From: Enterobacter oligotrophicus
GTDB lineage: Bacteria > Pseudomonadota > Gammaproteobacteria > Enterobacterales > Enterobacteriaceae
Reading direction: 5' to 3'
DNA length: 64,000 nucleotides
Assembly: GCF_009176645.1 (NCBI RefSeq)
Contig: NZ_AP019007.1
Location: 992,001-1,056,000, forward strand
Below, in pieces: positions 33,106 to 42,779 of this stretch. Position 1 is the stretch's first letter; each line of letters begins with the position of its first letter. Under the pieces are notes generated by a model that was given only the letters and a program-made list of their open reading frames with translations, was not told where the DNA came from and searched no databases. The translations under genes were made by a program, and so were the position numbers.

Positions 33106-33771
33106 TTACACTTTTAGCGAGACGGTTACAATGCCGTCCGGGGCCTTCGAGACGTTGATGGCAGTCAGTGTGGTAAGCACGAAATCTGCCTCGTCCAGCC
33201 GGGGCGAATCCGCCGGAACGTTGACGGCGATAACGTGGCTTCCTGCGTTCAGCCCGGCCAGCACGCCAGCCGCCGCATCTTCCACCACCACGCAGTCTGC
33301 CGGTGCGAGGCCCAGCAGTTCAGCGCCGAGTAAAAACGCATCCGGTTCAGGCTTACCGCGCGTAACGCGCTCAGCCGTGATGAATACCTCTGGCTTCGGT
33401 AAGCCTGCCGCCTTGTGGCGGGCATGAGCAACTGGAATCGAACCGGATGTAACGATCGCCCACGGGATCTGCGCTTCGTTCAGATGTTCAAGCAGTTCAC
33501 GTGCGCCCGGCAGCGCGGTGATGCCGTCCGTATCGGTGGCTTCGATCTGCTCAAGGTATTTGAACTCCGCCTGAATCTCGTCCTCAGAACGTCCCGCGAG
33601 GAAGTGCCGCAATGAGGTAATGGCCTGTTTGCCATGGATGAAATTCAGTACGTCCTGATGGTCGATGCCATGCCTGTCGGCCCAATGGCACCAGGAACGC
33701 TCCACAACCGGCAGCGAATCCACCAGCGTACCGTCCAGATCAAACAGAAAACCTTTACACTGCACACGCAC
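33106..33771 (-). CDS. yfbT: HAD-family sugar/hexitol phosphatase YfbT
   Basis: A 221-residue HAD phosphatase. Motif I is FLFDLDGTLVDSLP (nucleophile D within the first 15 residues), motif II VTSGS, motif III lysine in RGKPEPDAFLLGAELLG, and motif IV VVVEDAAAGVLAG. The helical cap lies after motif I. E. coli YfbT (HxpA) removes phosphate from hexitol and hexose phosphates. Five bases separate it from yfbU upstream, a probable two-gene unit. Confidence 0.94.
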   Translation of the reverse strand: MRVQCKGFLFDLDGTLVDSLPVVERSWCHWADRHGIDHQDVLNFIHGKQAITSLRHFLAGRSEDEIQAEFKYLEQIEATDTDGITALPGARELLEHLNEAQIPWAIVTSGSIPVAHARHKAAGLPKPEVFITAERVTRGKPEPDAFLLGAELLGLAPADCVVVEDAAAGVLAGLNAGSHVIAVNVPADSPRLDEADFVLTTLTAINVSKAPDGIVTVSLKV

Positions 33772-33776
33772 CTCCG

Positions 33777-34271
33777 TCAGGCATTAATGATTTGTTGAAT
33801 TTCGTTGCTGCTTAAATGGTACTGACGCGGGCAGGAGTGCCACACGCTCAGCATGCGCTGGTATTTGTCCCACATTGGGGTCTGCGCGTTAAAGCCATGA
33901 GTGCCCGCATCAAAATGGGTATAACGCCCTTCGGTGTTCACCATAAAGCGGACATAGCTGAGATAGCGCGCTTCGGTTGCGGCATCGAAGCCCAGGAATG
34001 TCACACGGCGCTCGTCGATGGACTGCTGATCTTTGAGATTAGTCCAGGACACGTGCAGCGCATGGTACATCTCCATGATGTCGATAACGATGCGACAGGT
34101 TTCTTCTTTCAGCTCGCCAAACTCGCGATCCAGTTCGCGCATTTGCAAACCAAACCCGCGTTCAACGATGGTCTGCAGGCGGCTGTAGCGCGCAGCGTTA
34201 TCGGGATCAAGCATTGTCATCATCTTGTACTGGTTAGACAAAATCAGACGTTGAGCATGGGTCATTTCCAT
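33777..34271 (-). CDS. yfbU: YfbU family conserved protein of unknown function
   Basis: A 164-residue soluble, mostly helical protein, highly conserved among enterobacteria (UPF0304). ATG 34271 ([18 protein letters not shown]) follows CAGGAGTCGAAAG, so the reading up to 34313 is not used. Conserved blocks: [36 protein letters not shown] and [16 protein letters not shown]. No catalytic motif is recognisable. Linked to the phosphatase yfbT by a 5-base gap. Confidence 0.95.
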   Translation of the reverse strand: MEMTHAQRLILSNQYKMMTMLDPDNAARYSRLQTIVERGFGLQMRELDREFGELKEETCRIVIDIMEMYHALHVSWTNLKDQQSIDERRVTFLGFDAATEARYLSYVRFMVNTEGRYTHFDAGTHGFNAQTPMWDKYQRMLSVWHSCPRQYHLSSNEIQQIINA

Positions 34272-34363
34272 CTTTCGACTCCTGTAGCGCATTGCACTTG
34301 AAAAAAAAGACACGGTAACGGTGTGTTACTGTGCCTTCTTTTGTTAGTCGTTTCGATGATCAA

Positions 34364-34819
34364 TCACAAGTCATCGAGGAATGTTTTATCCAGTTGCTTA
34401 AAAGCGCGCTTTAACGTGTCCGCCAGCGCCTGATAATCCGGCTTGCCTTCAACGGGTGCCAGCGCCTGTCCTGCTTCCTCCAGTTTTCCACGCACTTCAT
34501 AAAACCAGTGTAAAATAGAAGGCGGAAGTGGCGTGATCGAACGTTTACCTAACCACCACAATCCCTGCATCGGCAGGCTTAACGCGAAAAGCGCCGTGGC
34601 GACGGCCGGGCCAAGCTGCCCGCCCAACGCAATTTGCCAGCAGAGGGTAAAGATGGCGACAGGGGGCATAAAGCGAATCGCATAGCGCGTGGCGCGGATA
34701 GTGCGATTCTCAATAAACATCGGCGCGAGGCGCTTTTCCATCGGCCACGTCTTTGCGTAATGCTGTCCCCGACGAAACAGACTGAAAAAATTCACGGACG
34801 GGATTTCGGGTGTCGACAT
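34364..34819 (-). CDS. yfbV: YfbV membrane protein (UPF0208)
   Basis: A 151-residue protein with two adjacent membrane segments at about residues 46-90 ([38 protein letters not shown]) and a charged C-terminal cytoplasmic part. The E. coli homologue has been linked to insulation of the chromosome's Ter macrodomain; the mechanism is unclear. Divergent from ackA across 337 bases. Confidence 0.94.
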   Translation of the reverse strand: MSTPEIPSVNFFSLFRRGQHYAKTWPMEKRLAPMFIENRTIRATRYAIRFMPPVAIFTLCWQIALGGQLGPAVATALFALSLPMQGLWWLGKRSITPLPPSILHWFYEVRGKLEEAGQALAPVEGKPDYQALADTLKRAFKQLDKTFLDDL

Positions 34820-35156
34820 GGCTGTACCTCAACTTCACATATAAAAATTAAAATTTTTGTGCAAAACCACAACAGGCTATGACAACGTTCAAAATATTTT
34901 GTCATCGCTACCCCGTATCGGGTATTCTGTGCCAGCCTGATGGGGCCTTAGACGAGAATCGTTAACTCGTCAAATTATCGCATATTATGCCATTGTCTGA
35001 AAAATGTTCAAAATGGCATAAAATCATAGGTATTTCTTCCATCATGCCAGAATGTTCGTTTGGCATGATGTTAATCATAAATGTCTGGGTCAGCATGCGT
35101 TACGCTTTTAGACTCACTGACGTTTTTTTAGCCACGTATCAATAATAGGTACTTCC
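34820..35156 (+). promoter_or_regulatory. yfbV-ackA divergent control region with two long inverted repeats
   Basis: A 337-base gap. Two inverted repeats with 10-bp perfect arms follow each other: TTATGCCATT (34985-34994) with AATGGCATAA (35012-35021), and CATCATGCCA (35040-35049) with TGGCATGATG (35061-35070). All four arms share the TGCCA/TGGCA core. An ACGTTTTTTTAGCCACGTAT segment comes just before the ackA ribosome site. In E. coli ackA-pta is controlled by ArcA, FNR and growth phase; I have not assigned those sites. Confidence 0.65.
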
Positions 35157-36359
35157 ATGTCGAGTAAGTTAGTACTGGTTCTGAACTGCGGTAGCTCCTC
35201 ACTGAAATTCGCCATCATCGATGCGCTCAACGGTGACGAGTACCTCTCTGGTTTGGCCGAATGTTTCCATCTGCCTGAAGCACGTATCAAGTGGAAGATG
35301 GACGGCAGCAAACAAGAAGCGGCTTTAGGTGCAGGCGCCGCTCACAGTGAAGCGCTGAACTTTATCGTTAACACTATTCTGGCACAAAAACCAGAACTGT
35401 CTGCTCAGCTGACTGCGATTGGTCACCGTATCGTCCACGGCGGCGAAAAATACACCAGTTCCGTCGTGATCGACGACTCTGTGATTCAGGGTATCAAAGA
35501 CTCTGCGTCCTTCGCGCCGCTGCACAACCCGGCTCACCTGATCGGTATCGCTGAAGCGCTGAAATCCTTCCCGCAACTGAAAGACAAAAACGTGGCCGTG
35601 TTCGACACCGCGTTCCACCAGACTATGCCGGAAGAGTCTTACCTGTATGCCCTGCCGTACAGCCTGTACAAAGAGCATGGCGTGCGTCGTTACGGCGCAC
35701 ACGGCACCAGCCACTTCTATGTGACTCAGGAAGCCGCAAAAGTGCTGAACAAGCCGGTTGAAGAAGTGAACATCATCACCTGCCATCTGGGCAACGGTGG
35801 TTCTGTTTCTGCTATCCGCAACGGTAAATGTGTTGATACTTCCATGGGTCTGACCCCACTGGAAGGTCTGGTGATGGGTACGCGTTCCGGTGACATCGAC
35901 CCGGCGATCATCTTCCACCTGCACGACACCCTGGGCATGAGCGTTGATCAGATCAACAAAATGCTGACCAAAGAGTCTGGCCTGCTGGGTCTGACCGAAG
36001 TCACCAGCGACTGCCGTTACGTTGAAGACAACTACGCAGAGAAAGAAGACGCTAAACGTGCAATGGACGTTTACTGCCACCGTCTGGCGAAGTACATCGG
36101 TTCTTACACTGCACTGATGGACGGTCGTCTCGACGCGGTTATCTTCACCGGTGGTATCGGTGAGAACGCAGCAATGGTGCGTGAACTGTCCCTGGGCAAA
36201 CTGGGCGTTCTGGGCTTCGAGGTTGATCACGAGCGTAACCTGGCTGCCCGCTTCGGCAAGTCTGGCTTCATCAACAAAGAAGGCACCCGCCCTGCTATCG
36301 TTATCCCAACTAACGAAGAGCTGGTCATCGCGCAAGACGCGAGCCGTCTGACTGCCTGA
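35157..36359 (+). CDS. ackA: Acetate kinase
   Basis: A 400-residue ASKHA-fold kinase that interconverts acetyl phosphate + ADP and acetate + ATP. The first strand [15 protein letters not shown] and [28 protein letters not shown] and [11 protein letters not shown] are diagnostic; [15 protein letters not shown] holds substrate-binding residues. Start [12 protein letters not shown] and length match E. coli. First gene of ackA-pta, the overflow and acetate-recycling pathway. Confidence 0.99.
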   Translation: MSSKLVLVLNCGSSSLKFAIIDALNGDEYLSGLAECFHLPEARIKWKMDGSKQEAALGAGAAHSEALNFIVNTILAQKPELSAQLTAIGHRIVHGGEKYTSSVVIDDSVIQGIKDSASFAPLHNPAHLIGIAEALKSFPQLKDKNVAVFDTAFHQTMPEESYLYALPYSLYKEHGVRRYGAHGTSHFYVTQEAAKVLNKPVEEVNIITCHLGNGGSVSAIRNGKCVDTSMGLTPLEGLVMGTRSGDIDPAIIFHLHDTLGMSVDQINKMLTKESGLLGLTEVTSDCRYVEDNYAEKEDAKRAMDVYCHRLAKYIGSYTALMDGRLDAVIFTGGIGENAAMVRELSLGKLGVLGFEVDHERNLAARFGKSGFINKEGTRPAIVIPTNEELVIAQDASRLTA

Positions 36360-36364
36360 TTCCA

Positions 36365-36387
36365 CACCGCCAGCTTAGCTGGCGGTG
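36365..36387 (+). terminator. Intercistronic hairpin between ackA and pta
   Basis: CACCGCCAGC-TTA-GCTGGCGGTG: a perfect 10-bp stem right after the ackA stop, followed by CTGTTTTG. The T-run is short, so partial termination or mRNA processing giving more AckA than Pta is more likely than full termination. Confidence 0.75.
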
Positions 36388-36435
36388 CTGTTTTGTAACC
36401 CGCCCAATGGCGGCGGTAACGAAAGAGGATAAACC

Positions 36436-38577
36436 GTGTCCCGTACTATTATGCTGATCCCTACCGGAACCAGCGTCGGCCTGACCAGCGTCAGCCTTGG
36501 CGTGATCCGTGCTATGGAGCGCAAAGGCGTTCGTCTGAGCGTCTTTAAGCCAATCGCCCAGCCTCGTGCCGGTGGCGATGCGCCAGACCAGACCACCACC
36601 ATCGTGCGCAAGAACTCCAATCTGCCCGCGGCTGAACCGCTGAAGATGAGCCACGTTGAATCTCTGCTCTCCAGCAACCAGAAAGACGTGCTGATGGAAG
36701 AGATCATCGCTAACTACCACGCCAATGCGCAAGACGCAGAAGTGGTACTGGTTGAAGGTCTGGTCCCGACCCGCAAACACCAGTTCGCTCAGTCACTGAA
36801 CTTCGAAATCGCTAAAACCCTGAACGCAGAGATCGTTTTCGTGATGTCTCAGGGCACGGATACCCCAGAGCAGCTGAAAGAGCGTATTGAACTGACGCGC
36901 AGCAGCTTCGGCGGTGCGAAAAACACCAGCATCACCGGCGTTATCGTTAACAAACTGAACGCGCCAGTGGATGAGCAAGGCCGTACTCGCCCTGACCTGT
37001 CTGAGATCTTCGACGACTCGTCTAAAGCGAAAGTGGTTAAAGTTGACCCGGCTAAACTGCAGGATTCCAGCCCGCTTCCTGTTCTGGGCGCGGTGCCGTG
37101 GAGCTTCGATCTGATTGCTACCCGTGCAATCGACATGGCGCGTCACCTGAACGCCACCGTGATCAACGAAGGCGATATCAACACCCGCCGCGTGAAATCC
37201 GTGACCTTCTGTGCGCGCAGCATTCCGCACATGCTGGAACACTTCCGCGCTGGTTCCCTGCTGGTGACCTCCGCCGATCGTCCAGACGTGCTGGTTGCAG
37301 CGTGCCTGGCGGCGATGAACGGCGTGGAAATCGGTGCCATCCTGCTGACCGGTGCTTACGAGATGGACCCACGTGTCAGCAAGCTGTGCGAACGCGCGTT
37401 CGCCACTGGCCTGCCGGTGTTCATGGTGAACACCAACACCTGGCAGACCTCCCTGAGCCTGCAGAGCTTCAACCTGGAAGTACCGGTTGATGACCACGAG
37501 CGTATCGAGAAAGTGCAGGAATACGTTGCGGGCTACATCAACGCAGACTGGATCGAGTCCCTGACCGCGACGTCCGAGCGCAGCCGTCGTCTGTCTCCTC
37601 CGGCCTTCCGTTACCAGTTGACCGAGCTGGCGCGTAAAGCTGGCAAACGTGTTGTTCTGCCAGAAGGCGACGAACCACGTACCGTTAAAGCGGCAGCTAT
37701 CTGTGCAGAGCGCGGCATCGCGACCTGTGTGCTGCTGGGTAACCCGGATGAGATCACCCGTGTTGCAGCCTCTCAGGGCGTTGAATTGGGCGCGGGCATC
37801 GAAATCGTTGACCCTGAAGTGGTTCGCGAAAGCTACGTTGCCCGTCTGGTTGAGCTGCGTAAGAACAAGGGCATGACCGAAGCCGTTGCGCGTGAGCAGT
37901 TGGAAGACAACGTGGTGCTGGGTACGCTGATGCTGGAGCAGGACGAAGTTGACGGCCTGGTTTCCGGTGCCGTTCACACCACCGCGAACACCATCCGTCC
38001 GCCGCTACAGCTGATCAAAACGGCACCGGGTAGCTCTCTGGTTTCCTCCGTGTTCTTCATGCTGCTGCCTGAACAGGTTTACGTTTACGGCGACTGTGCG
38101 ATCAACCCGGACCCAACGGCAGAGCAGCTGGCAGAAATCGCTATCCAGTCCGCAGACTCCGCGATTGCCTTCGGTATCGAACCGCGCGTGGCAATGCTCT
38201 CCTACTCCACAGGCACTTCTGGTGCAGGTAGCGATGTAGAGAAAGTGCGTGAAGCAACCCGCATCGCCCAGGAAAAACGTCCTGACCTGATGATCGACGG
38301 CCCGCTGCAGTACGACGCCGCCGTTATGGCTGACGTTGCGAAATCCAAAGCGCCGAACTCGCCGGTTGCAGGTCGCGCTACCGTGTTCATCTTCCCGGAT
38401 CTGAACACCGGTAACACCACCTACAAAGCGGTACAGCGTTCTGCAGACCTGATCTCCATCGGGCCTATGCTGCAAGGGATGCGCAAACCTGTGAACGACC
38501 TGTCCCGTGGCGCGCTGGTAGACGATATCGTCTACACCATCGCACTGACGGCGATCCAGTCTTCACAGCAGCAGTAA
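36436..38577 (+). CDS. pta: Phosphate acetyltransferase
   Basis: A 713-residue, three-domain enzyme that interconverts acetyl-CoA and acetyl phosphate. The N-terminal domain has the dethiobiotin-synthase-like P-loop region [16 protein letters not shown]; the middle is a DRTGG domain; the C-terminal 320 residues are the catalytic PTA_PTB domain with [30 protein letters not shown] and [31 protein letters not shown] ribosome region precedes ATG 36436. Follows ackA by 76 bases. Confidence 0.99.
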   Translation: MSRTIMLIPTGTSVGLTSVSLGVIRAMERKGVRLSVFKPIAQPRAGGDAPDQTTTIVRKNSNLPAAEPLKMSHVESLLSSNQKDVLMEEIIANYHANAQDAEVVLVEGLVPTRKHQFAQSLNFEIAKTLNAEIVFVMSQGTDTPEQLKERIELTRSSFGGAKNTSITGVIVNKLNAPVDEQGRTRPDLSEIFDDSSKAKVVKVDPAKLQDSSPLPVLGAVPWSFDLIATRAIDMARHLNATVINEGDINTRRVKSVTFCARSIPHMLEHFRAGSLLVTSADRPDVLVAACLAAMNGVEIGAILLTGAYEMDPRVSKLCERAFATGLPVFMVNTNTWQTSLSLQSFNLEVPVDDHERIEKVQEYVAGYINADWIESLTATSERSRRLSPPAFRYQLTELARKAGKRVVLPEGDEPRTVKAAAICAERGIATCVLLGNPDEITRVAASQGVELGAGIEIVDPEVVRESYVARLVELRKNKGMTEAVAREQLEDNVVLGTLMLEQDEVDGLVSGAVHTTANTIRPPLQLIKTAPGSSLVSSVFFMLLPEQVYVYGDCAINPDPTAEQLAEIAIQSADSAIAFGIEPRVAMLSYSTGTSGAGSDVEKVREATRIAQEKRPDLMIDGPLQYDAAVMADVAKSKAPNSPVAGRATVFIFPDLNTGNTTYKAVQRSADLISIGPMLQGMRKPVNDLSRGALVDDIVYTIALTAIQSSQQQ

Positions 38578-38589
38578 TTGTAAGGTCTT

Positions 38590-38648
38590 GCCGGATGGCG
38601 CTTCGCTTATCCGGCCTACAGGCCCGGTAAGCGTCAGCGCCACCGGGC
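38590..38648. repeat. REP/BIME palindrome pair after pta
   Basis: Facing REP units GCCGGATGGCGCTTCGC..ATCCGGCCTAC and AGGCCCGGTAAGCG..CACCGGGC, immediately before the shared terminator. Confidence 0.87.
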
Positions 38649-38651
38649 AAC

Positions 38652-38683
38652 AAAAAGGCGACCACTTAACGGTCGCCTTTTTT
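38652..38683. terminator. Bidirectional terminator between pta and the transketolase/PTS operon
   Basis: AAAAAGGCGACC-ACTTAAC-GGTCGCCTTTTTT: a 7-bp GC-rich stem flanked by A and T runs. It ends pta on the plus strand and the transketolase operon (stop at 38686) on the minus strand. Confidence 0.94.
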
Positions 38684-38685
38684 AT

Positions 38686-39639
38686 TTACAGCAGCTCCCG
38701 CGCCGCCGACACAATGTCATGTGCCGTCAGGCCATACTCCTTCTGCAGGAAGTCCTGCGTACCCACCTGGCCGTAACGTTCTTTCACGCCAACCCGACGC
38801 ATCGGCACCGGACAGGTTTCCACCAGCACTTCCGCCACCGCTGACCCCAGGCCGTTGTGGATACTGTGGTTTTCACAGGTCACGATGCGCCCGGTTTTCT
38901 CGGCGTAGTTTTTCACCAGCATCCGGTCGATCGGCTTCAGGGTGAACATGTCAATCACCGCCGCGCTTACCCCTTCCTGCTCCAGTTGACGCGCCGCTTC
39001 GAGTGCTTCCGCCACCATAATGCCGTTGGCAATCAGGGTAATATCACTCCCTTCGCGCAGCACGTTACCTTTACCGATGGTAAACGTGGAGCCCGGCGCA
39101 TAAATGCTCGGTGCCTGCTTACGGATGGTACGCACCCAGTAGAAACCTTCAAGATCGATAAGCTGGCGCAGCACATCTTCAAACATCACCGCGTCGGTCA
39201 CCTCCAGCACCACCGAATGCGCCAGACCGCGCACAATGCCCATATCCTCAAACGACATATGCGTGCCGCCGTTGTGACAGGCCGTAACGCCCGCATCCGA
39301 GGCAATCACCTTTACATTGTTGCGCTGGTAGTCCAGGGACATAAACAACTGGTCGAAACAGCGGCGGCTGGCAAAAGCGGTAAAGGTATGGACGAACGGT
39401 TTGCGCCCGGTGAGCGACAATCCCGCCGCCGTGCCAATCACGTTCGCCTCCATAATGCCGCAGTTGATGACGTGCTGCGGATAATCACGCGCCACGCCGT
39501 CCATCGCCATTGAGCTCATCAGATCCGCTTCGAGAGCAATAATCTCGCTACCGGCCTCGATCTGCTTTGCCACGAAACCCGCGTAGACTTTGCGCATCTC
39601 AACGGTATCTTTTTGTCCTGCAGGTGCAACCTTAATCAT
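38686..39639 (-). CDS. Transketolase-like C-terminal subunit (pyrimidine-binding half)
   Basis: A 317-residue protein equal to the pyrimidine-binding plus C-terminal domains of transketolase. The conserved glutamate that activates ThDP is in NCGIMEANVIGTAAGLS (E64), followed by the FTAFASRRCFDQLF helix, the SDAGVTACHNGGTHMSFEDM substrate loop and the C-terminal VGVKERYGQVGTQDFLQKEYG. It needs the partner encoded just upstream, whose end it overlaps by 8 bases, to form an active site. Last gene of a five-gene operon with a PTS. Salmonella, as I recall, has a similar cluster here (STM2340-2345). The ketose donor is unknown. Confidence 0.88.
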   Translation of the reverse strand: MIKVAPAGQKDTVEMRKVYAGFVAKQIEAGSEIIALEADLMSSMAMDGVARDYPQHVINCGIMEANVIGTAAGLSLTGRKPFVHTFTAFASRRCFDQLFMSLDYQRNNVKVIASDAGVTACHNGGTHMSFEDMGIVRGLAHSVVLEVTDAVMFEDVLRQLIDLEGFYWVRTIRKQAPSIYAPGSTFTIGKGNVLREGSDITLIANGIMVAEALEAARQLEQEGVSAAVIDMFTLKPIDRMLVKNYAEKTGRIVTCENHSIHNGLGSAVAEVLVETCPVPMRRVGVKERYGQVGTQDFLQKEYGLTAHDIVSAARELL

Positions 39640-40462
39640 GTGTAGCCTCCAGTTGGCGAATCGTCTCGTTGAGTGCCGCTTTGCTCTCCTCTGTCAAACG
39701 CAGGTGGTGTGAATTACTGAGTTGCTCCAGATACGGCACACCCTGGCCTTTAATGCTGTCGAGGATCACCACCCGCGGACGGGCATCTGCCGCAGGCACC
39801 GGCGACGTCACCTCCAGCAGCGCCGGGATGTCGTCCCCCTTCACCGTCACCACGTCAAAACCAAAGGCGCGGAATTTTCCTTCCAGGTCGAACGCGCAGA
39901 TGATCTCGTCCAGTTCACCGTCGAGCTGCTGTTTGTTCCAGTCGACGAGCACCGTCAGGTTGTTCAGACGATGGTGAGCAATAAACTGGAACGCTTCCCA
40001 GCACTGGCCTTCGTTCAGTTCGCCGTCACCCACGATGCAAAACACCCGGTTTGGTCTTCCTGCCAGCTTGTGCGACAGCGCCATGCCGCTCGCAATGGAG
40101 ATCCCTTGTCCCAGCGAGCCGGTGGTGGCATCCACGCCGCGCGTTTTCAGGCGGTCAGGATGGCTTGGCAGACGCGTGCCGTTCTGGTTGAGGGTGCTCA
40201 ACTCTTCCGTCGGGAAGTAACCTTTAATCGCCAGCGTGCTGTAAAGCGCCGGGCCTGCATGTCCTTTCGACAGCACAAAGTAATCACGCTCTGGCCAGTC
40301 CGGATCAGCCGGGTCGATTTTCATTACTGCGCCGTACAGTACCGCCAGCGTTTCGACGACTGACATACTGCCGCCATAGTGGCCAAAGCCCAGTTGCGTC
40401 AGTGATTTCAGCGTCTCGAGGCGGATCTGGCGCGCCAGTTCGGTTATCTCATTCTCATTCAT
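39632..40462 (-). CDS. Transketolase-like N-terminal subunit (ThDP pyrophosphate-binding half)
   Basis: A 276-residue protein covering only the first transketolase domain. The ThDP/Mg motif begins at GDGELNEGQCWEAF (GDG 145-147) and ends at VDWNKQQLDG (N176); the KGHAGPALYS segment (66-75) and the SLGQGISIASGMAL helix are also conserved. Full-length TktA has about 660 residues, so the enzyme here is split in two. Overlaps the C-terminal subunit by 8 bases and the IIC gene by 4, implying coupled translation and fixed stoichiometry. The same split form is used in apulose-4-phosphate transketolase (AptA/AptB). Confidence 0.88.
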   Translation of the reverse strand: MNENEITELARQIRLETLKSLTQLGFGHYGGSMSVVETLAVLYGAVMKIDPADPDWPERDYFVLSKGHAGPALYSTLAIKGYFPTEELSTLNQNGTRLPSHPDRLKTRGVDATTGSLGQGISIASGMALSHKLAGRPNRVFCIVGDGELNEGQCWEAFQFIAHHRLNNLTVLVDWNKQQLDGELDEIICAFDLEGKFRAFGFDVVTVKGDDIPALLEVTSPVPAADARPRVVILDSIKGQGVPYLEQLSNSHHLRLTEESKAALNETIRQLEATHD

Positions 40463-41856
40463 GATTTGGCTCCGGTGTTTTCCTGCGCGCTACCGCCCGC
40501 AGATTTGTTTTTAGCGAACACGTTGTACGCCACCAGCAGCGCGAACAACGCAACAACAAGGCCGGTAATGGCAAGCGGTGACAGGAAGCGCGCCAGGTTG
40601 CCCAGCACAATCCCGACCGCGCCGAAGTCGGCGTCCGAGAAGGTGGTGTTAGCAAATCCAATTGCGCCAAGCACAGGCAACAGCAGAACGGGCAGGAAGG
40701 TGATCAACAGGCCGTTGGCAAACGCGCCGATCATCGCCCCGCGACGGCCGCCGGTGGCGTTACCGAACACCCCCGCCGTCGCACCGGTAAAGAAGTGCGG
40801 TACGACGCCTGGCAGGATCAGCACCCAACTGAACTGACCGCAGATGAACAGCCCGACCAGCCCGCCGAGGAAGCTGAACAGAAAACCAATCAGCACCGCG
40901 TTTGGCGCATACGGGTAAACCACCGGGCAGTCCAGCGCAGGGCGCGCGTTTGGCACCAGTTTTTCCGAGAAGCCGGTAAAGGCCGGGACGATTTCTGCCA
41001 GAATCAGGCGCACGCCCTGCAGGATGATGAACACGCCCGCCGCGAAGGTGATCGCCATGATAATGGCGTACACCAGGTAGTTTTGGCCGCCGCTGAAGGT
41101 CGCTTCGACATATTCACGCCCCGCACTCACCGCCATGATCAGGTAGATAATCATCATGGTCAGGGAGATGGAGATAGAGCTGTCGCGCAGGAAGCTCAGG
41201 TTCTTCGGCAGGTTCATCTCTTCGGTTGAGCGTGAACCTTTGCCGCACTTGCTGCCGATCCAGCCAGACAGCACGTAGCCCAGCGTCCCGAAGTGGCCAA
41301 AAGCGATATCGTCGTTACCGGTAATGCGCTTCATATAACGCTGCGCAATCGCCGGGAAGAAGGCCATTACCAGACCGAGGATCAGTGAGCCGGTAAAGAC
41401 CAGCCCCACGCCCTCAAAGCCCGCCACCGTCAGGATCACGCCAATCATGCACGCCATATAGAAGGTGTGATGCCCGGTCAGGAAGATGTATTTCAGGCGG
41501 GTAAAGCGGGCGACGATAATATTCGCCACCATACCGAAGGCCATAATCAACGCAGTCGAGGCACCGTATTTTTCCAGCGCAATCGAAACAATTGCTTCAT
41601 TGTTTGGAATAATGCCCTGGATATTAAAGGCGTGTTCGAACATACCGCCTAACGGATTTAATGACCCCACCAGCACGGTGGCACCACCGCCAAGCACAAT
41701 AAAACCGAGGATGGTTTTAATGGTGCCTTTCACCACGTCAGAAAATGCTTTTTTCTGTGCAACCAGGCCAATTAAGGCAATTAAACCCACCAGTACCGAA
41801 GGGACTTTTAAAATATCAACAACGAAATTCAGCGTTTCAAGGATAAACATATCCAC
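40459..41856 (-). CDS. Ascorbate-family PTS transporter IIC component (UlaA/SgaT-like)
   Basis: A 465-residue membrane protein with about 11 helices and the same length as E. coli UlaA. Family features: GLIALIGLVAQKKAFSDVVKG at the N terminus, YIFLTGHHTFYMACM, FGHFGTLGYVLSGWIGSKCG, VVYPYAPNAVLIGFLFSFLGG and PHFFTGATAGVFGNATGGRRG. It moves the sugar while IIB phosphorylates it. Its 3' end overlaps the transketolase N subunit by 4 bases; 15 bases separate it from IIB. Ascorbate itself is unlikely to be the substrate because ula catabolic genes (lactonase, decarboxylase, epimerases) are missing. Confidence 0.9.
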   Translation of the reverse strand: MDMFILETLNFVVDILKVPSVLVGLIALIGLVAQKKAFSDVVKGTIKTILGFIVLGGGATVLVGSLNPLGGMFEHAFNIQGIIPNNEAIVSIALEKYGASTALIMAFGMVANIIVARFTRLKYIFLTGHHTFYMACMIGVILTVAGFEGVGLVFTGSLILGLVMAFFPAIAQRYMKRITGNDDIAFGHFGTLGYVLSGWIGSKCGKGSRSTEEMNLPKNLSFLRDSSISISLTMMIIYLIMAVSAGREYVEATFSGGQNYLVYAIIMAITFAAGVFIILQGVRLILAEIVPAFTGFSEKLVPNARPALDCPVVYPYAPNAVLIGFLFSFLGGLVGLFICGQFSWVLILPGVVPHFFTGATAGVFGNATGGRRGAMIGAFANGLLITFLPVLLLPVLGAIGFANTTFSDADFGAVGIVLGNLARFLSPLAITGLVVALFALLVAYNVFAKNKSAGGSAQENTGAKS

Positions 41857-41871
41857 CTCGCCTAATCAGGG

Positions 41872-42144
41872 TTAAAGTCTTTCGAACCAGGCGCGCAGTT
41901 GCGCTTCGAGTTCGTTGATGTCGATGATGTTGTTGATCACCACCAGCTGGCTTTCCGGCACGCTGGCGCTGGCCGCAATGTCTTTTGCCATCACGAACAG
42001 ATCGGCCGCACCAGGCGTGGCAGACGAGAGATCGGAGTGTTCTACCTCGGCTTCAATCTCCAGTTTTTTAAGCACCTTTTTAATATTCATTTCGACCATA
42101 AAACTACTGCCAAGGCCAGAACCGCAAATAGCCATGATTTTCAT
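41872..42144 (-). CDS. PTS IIB component, lactose/ascorbate type
   Basis: A 90-residue cytoplasmic phosphocarrier. The phosphocysteine loop ICGSGLGSS gives Cys7 as the phosphorylation site, the position found in UlaB-type IIB proteins. The rest (VEMNIKKVLKKLEIEAEVEH, LFVMAKDIAAS) fits the alpha/beta fold. It receives phosphate from the IIA product encoded 79 bases upstream and passes it to the IIC-bound sugar. Confidence 0.92.
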   Translation of the reverse strand: MKIMAICGSGLGSSFMVEMNIKKVLKKLEIEAEVEHSDLSSATPGAADLFVMAKDIAASASVPESQLVVINNIIDINELEAQLRAWFERL

Positions 42145-42223
42145 TGTTATCCCCTTTTATGAGTAGAGTACGTCCCATCACGCCTGCGCGTAATGTTGTG
42201 GTTAATCGGATTAAATAATTAAA

Positions 42224-42667
42224 TCAGAAGCGGTCGATAATTGTTTTTATCTCCTCCAGCGTGTTCGCCTGACGTAATTCGGCCATATCATCGTCGCTGG
42301 AAAATAACTCAGCGAGCGCGGAGATCATTTCGATATGGCTATGTTTATCCGGTGCTGCCAGCATCACAATGACATCGACGGGATCGAATTCTCCGGCATC
42401 AAAAGAGACGCCCTGTTTCAGTTTTAATAATGACAGCCCGAGTCCTTTTGCCCCCTCTTCCGGCCGCGCATGCGGCATCGCCAGCCCTGGTGCCAGCACG
42501 TAATACGGCCCTAAGGTGCGGTGCTGTTCGATGATAGCCGTAACGTATTCCGGCGAAATCACCTGCAGATCCAGCAACGGTTTTGCACACAGTTCCAGCG
42601 CCTGGGGCCAACTCTCTACGCTATCCTGCAGGGTGATGGTTGTATCATATATCCACTTTTTGAGCAT
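42224..42667 (-). CDS. PTS IIA component, mannitol/ascorbate type
   Basis: A 147-residue IIA protein of the mannitol/fructose superfamily. The phosphohistidine is H66 in LAPGLAMPHARPEEG. ATG 42667 (MLKKWIYDTT) follows CCGGGAGTGTAAA, a good site, so the frame extending to 42712 is not used. First gene of the minus-strand operon. The leader holds a -10-like GAATAA and the CRP and repressor sites described separately. Confidence 0.92.
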   Translation of the reverse strand: MLKKWIYDTTITLQDSVESWPQALELCAKPLLDLQVISPEYVTAIIEQHRTLGPYYVLAPGLAMPHARPEEGAKGLGLSLLKLKQGVSFDAGEFDPVDVIVMLAAPDKHSHIEMISALAELFSSDDDMAELRQANTLEEIKTIIDRF

Positions 42668-42728
42668 TTTACACTCCCGGCATAACGCAAAAGATGAGCA
42701 AACTTTATTCAACGCATCAATGATTGAC

Positions 42729-42744
42729 TGCGATCAGGATCACA
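42729..42744 (-). promoter_or_regulatory. CRP-type binding site upstream of the PTS/transketolase operon
   Basis: TGCGA-TCAGGA-TCACA matches the TGTGA-N6-TCACA CRP consensus in 9 of 10 positions. A minus-strand -10-like GAATAA (42710-42705) puts the probable start near 42697, so the site centre lies about 40 bases upstream, the position for class II activation. Catabolite control of a PTS sugar operon is expected. Confidence 0.7.
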
Positions 42745-42746
42745 AA

Positions 42747-42758
42747 GATAGCGCTACC
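42747..42758. promoter_or_regulatory. Operator-like palindrome 1 for the divergent LacI-type repressor
   Basis: GATAGCGCTACC, one mismatch from the perfect palindrome at 42781-42792. The central C|G step is typical of LacI-family operators. It lies three bases from the CRP-type site, where a bound repressor would interfere with activation. Confidence 0.7.
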
Positions 42759-42779
42759 AACTTCTAACATTCAGAAGTG

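Noticed and set aside
35325..36365. Minus-strand open frame of 346 codons antisense to ackA
   Set aside because: Same effect in a highly expressed gene; no ribosome site or domain.
36793..37977. Minus-strand open frame of 394 codons antisense to pta
   Set aside because: Long only because highly biased pta codons leave few stops in that frame; no protein features.
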